DNA of 64,000 nt from assembly GCA_964568075.1 (NCBI GenBank), contig CAZMOM010000002.1, positions 124,001-188,000 of the forward strand. Reading direction: 5' to 3'. The position numbers and the translations under genes were made by a program. Shown here piece by piece: positions 62,552 through 64,000 of this stretch. The notes under the pieces are model-generated. The model was not told where the DNA came from and did no database searches. It worked only from the letters and a program-made list of their open reading frames with translations. Origin of the DNA: MnTg04 sp964568075. GTDB lineage: Bacteria; Pseudomonadota; Gammaproteobacteria; Steroidobacterales; MnTg04. The stretch's first letter is position 1; each line of letters begins with the position of its first letter.

Positions 62552-62977
62552 ATGGCCGGGCAATCCCTCGTTCGTCTATACCACCGCATGCCTGAGAATC
62601 TTCGCCTGCTCGTGACCGCACTCATCGGTGCGGCCATCGGTTTGCTCACCTATGAAATCATTTACTTCGTGAACCCTGTGCAGCCCAAGGCGACCATAAG
62701 CTGGGCACTGTCCCTTACTGTCAATATTGCGCGACAGCATGCGTTGCATCGCTGGTTGACGTTTACGTACTCGACGCGGTACTGGCCGAGTCTAGGCCGG
62801 GCCTATGTCATGTACTCGGGGTCTGCCGTGGTGACAACCTTGCTTAACCTGGGCCTGACGGCCGGGCTCGGCCTTAATCACCGGGTCGTTTGGCTGATTT
62901 GCATGCTGACGACCGCTGGGATAAGCCTCATATTTCTGAGGCGTTTTGTATTTCGGTCCAAACACATGCCCCTCTGA
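62552..62977 (+). CDS. GtrA-like small membrane protein
   Basis: This 141-residue protein has four hydrophobic segments and ends in a basic RRFVFRSKH, as in the GtrA/DPMS family (NIARQHALHRWLTF is the central polar motif). GtrA proteins are proposed to help flip polyprenyl-phosphate sugars. It starts 3 bp after cdsA and is probably the last gene of the group. A role in moving a polyprenyl- or lipid-linked intermediate fits the neighbours but is inferred. Confidence 0.75.
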   Translation: MAGQSLVRLYHRMPENLRLLVTALIGAAIGLLTYEIIYFVNPVQPKATISWALSLTVNIARQHALHRWLTFTYSTRYWPSLGRAYVMYSGSAVVTTLLNLGLTAGLGLNHRVVWLICMLTTAGISLIFLRRFVFRSKHMPL

Positions 62978-63420
62978 TTTCGCATCACAAAAACAGGGTG
63001 CCGGTCGTTAAGTTATTCTTTGTTCGGCGGTGTCCTTCCTGTATCTTTTTTCTACCAACCCGATAAATTTTTCAAACAACTTAATAACTTAATGACCGGC
63101 ACTATATTTACGCACCTTGAAAACCGAACTCTTCATTAGCTTGCGTACTCAAAATAATGGTTTATTGTCACCAAGAGGCGCCCTTTATTATCGGATGCGG
63201 AACTCATATGATTGAATTCGACGGTTCCGTTGAACTGTTTCAGCGGCGGCATGCGTCAGTGAGAGGTGTTTAGAAGATAGATCACCGTGCGTGTGCGACC
63301 TGGACGTTCCAAAGCGGCCTCTGTTGAAACGGTACCTGTGCTATAAAGCAGAGCCTAAACAGCCACGTTCTTGAAAGCGGATTCAGTATCAACCAACGAA
63401 AACAGGCACCCAATCCAATC
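62978..63420. other. Gene-free interval with one inverted repeat
   Basis: About 440 bp lie between the GtrA-like gene and the lipoprotein gene. The left part holds the inverted repeat described at 62998-63102. The rest has short frames only, including a 21-codon ATG frame at 63208 that resembles nothing known. No tRNA or terminator was recognised. Confidence 0.6.
62998..63102. repeat. 20-bp imperfect inverted repeat, possible REP/MITE-like element
   Basis: GTGCCGGTCGTTAAGTTATT at 62998-63017 is matched in reverse complement at 63083-63102 with one mismatch, enclosing 65 bp. No flanking target duplication is obvious. It could be a small non-autonomous element, a REP-like unit or a structured RNA. 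Confidence 0.55.
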
Positions 63421-63870
63421 ATGCGTAGTCATCGAAATTTCGCAGTCTTTAGCATTTTCTTCTTTTTAGTAGTCAGCTGCACTGTCCAGCTTGTGCCAGA
63501 TTACGATGAAAAAGTGTATGACTCGACCGTTGCTGTCGGCAAGCAAGTGGACTCTTTTTTTATCAAGGTACTCGATACAAAGAGCGATCAACGAATTTAC
63601 AGTCGATTTGTGGACGATTGGTCATCTATTGAAGCCGAGATTGGGTCCTTATTACTACAGCAAGAGGCTCGCTCGAAAAATGAAGATATGATTGAGGCAA
63701 CAGCCAAAACGCTGAAAATGTGGACTGACAATAAAGCCGCATTCCGGAGTGACGATCTATTCTATAGGAATGATGGGCGGGTCAAGCTGCACAAAAGTCG
63801 TTTTGCAGACGCTTTTACGGCCATCGCGAAGGGCGAGAAGTTCCTGCAGTCTACTGGGGGGGTCGAGTAA
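63421..63870 (+). CDS. Predicted small lipoprotein
   Basis: This 149-residue protein has a basic N-terminus (MRSHRNFAV), a hydrophobic stretch FSIFFFLVVSC, whose last cysteine is a likely lipidation site, and then a helical, charged body with DYDEKVYDSTVAVGKQVDSF. No family was recognised. Its stop overlaps the ATG of the next gene (TAATG), so the two are probably cotranscribed and functionally linked. Confidence 0.7.
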   Translation: MRSHRNFAVFSIFFFLVVSCTVQLVPDYDEKVYDSTVAVGKQVDSFFIKVLDTKSDQRIYSRFVDDWSSIEAEIGSLLLQQEARSKNEDMIEATAKTLKMWTDNKAAFRSDDLFYRNDGRVKLHKSRFADAFTAIAKGEKFLQSTGGVE

Positions 63871-64000
63871 TGGCATTCGATATCGATGATGTCCTCGGGG
63901 GGATGAAGGACGCGATGAAGGGCGAACTAGATGACGATAACGGCTGGGAAGATATCAAGGACTATTGGGAGCAGGTTCTGGAAGACCGAAAGGAAGCGTT
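63870..64000 (+). CDS. Unidentified protein, N-terminal fragment
   Basis: The first 43 codons lie in the window, beginning MAFDIDDVLGGMKDAMKGEL. They are rich in acidic residues and predicted helical. The gene runs off the right edge and is translationally coupled to the upstream lipoprotein gene. No family can be assigned from this fragment. Confidence 0.65.
   Translation, partial: MAFDIDDVLGGMKDAMKGELDDDNGWEDIKDYWEQVLEDRKEA

Noticed and set aside
63208..63273. A 21-codon frame in the gene-free interval
   Set aside because: Too short, with no ribosome-binding site and no recognisable similarity.

Overview
This window comes from a gammaproteobacterium, probably an environmental or marine one. 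That is inferred from gene content: a complete rsxABCDGE (Rnf) operon followed by nth, the homodimeric aceE-aceF-lpdA pyruvate dehydrogenase operon, a long FadE-type acyl-CoA dehydrogenase, a class II dihydroorotase, RNase T and a CGFS glutaredoxin. No rRNA, tRNA, CRISPR array or prophage was seen. A run of ten Ns at 31662-31671 is an assembly gap inside a gene.

Region 1 (1-36.5 kb) is mostly housekeeping. In order it holds dcd (partial) and apbC/mrp; a HEAT-repeat/Ser-Thr kinase fusion followed by two PilT-family ATPases; metG; the Rnf operon and nth; a DUF692-DUF2063-DoxX cluster of the bufferin/Hvf type with no precursor peptide gene beside it; the PDH operon; an M17 peptidase, separated from pyrC and rnt by an IS5-type MITE; grxD, a BON lipoprotein, a PuuD-like membrane protein, nadC and fadE; a GAF-PAS-PAS-GGDEF-EAL protein; and a family 39 glycosyltransferase.

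Region 2 (36.1-49.3 kb) looks like a catabolic regulon. Two divergent operons meet at a perfect 16-bp palindrome around TTGTATACAA. The leftward operon encodes an HMG-CoA-lyase-family enzyme, HyuA, HyuB and a GntR/FCD regulator. The rightward operon encodes a CaiB/BaiF CoA-transferase, an isochorismatase-family amidohydrolase and LeuC/LeuD-type hydro-lyase subunits. The same 10-mer occurs twice, bracketing a TATAAT box, in front of a TonB-dependent receptor. The enzymes can be ordered into one route: ATP-dependent opening of a cyclic imide or lactam, half-amide hydrolysis, hydration of an unsaturated diacid, CoA transfer, and aldol-type cleavage to acyl-CoA plus a 2-oxoacid. The route and its substrate are inference.

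Region 3 (49.3-63 kb) starts with an IS3 transposase remnant and an array of 11-bp direct repeats resembling an OmpR/PhoB-type operator. It continues with a tightly coupled lipid-metabolism operon: MMPL exporter, class I HMG-CoA reductase, a PEP-synthase/rifampin-phosphotransferase-like dikinase, a BtaA-like (DUF3419) aminocarboxypropyl transferase, a fusion of a phytol/dolichol-kinase-like domain with a UbiA prenyltransferase, a GNAT-like protein and a phosphatidylserine-decarboxylase homologue. A second small cluster follows: CDP-alcohol phosphatidyltransferase, an internally deleted diacylglycerol kinase, CdsA and GtrA. Together these suggest synthesis and export of an unusual polar lipid, possibly isoprenoid-containing or aminopropyl-ether. 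The window ends with a non-coding stretch containing an inverted repeat, a small lipoprotein gene and the start of another gene.
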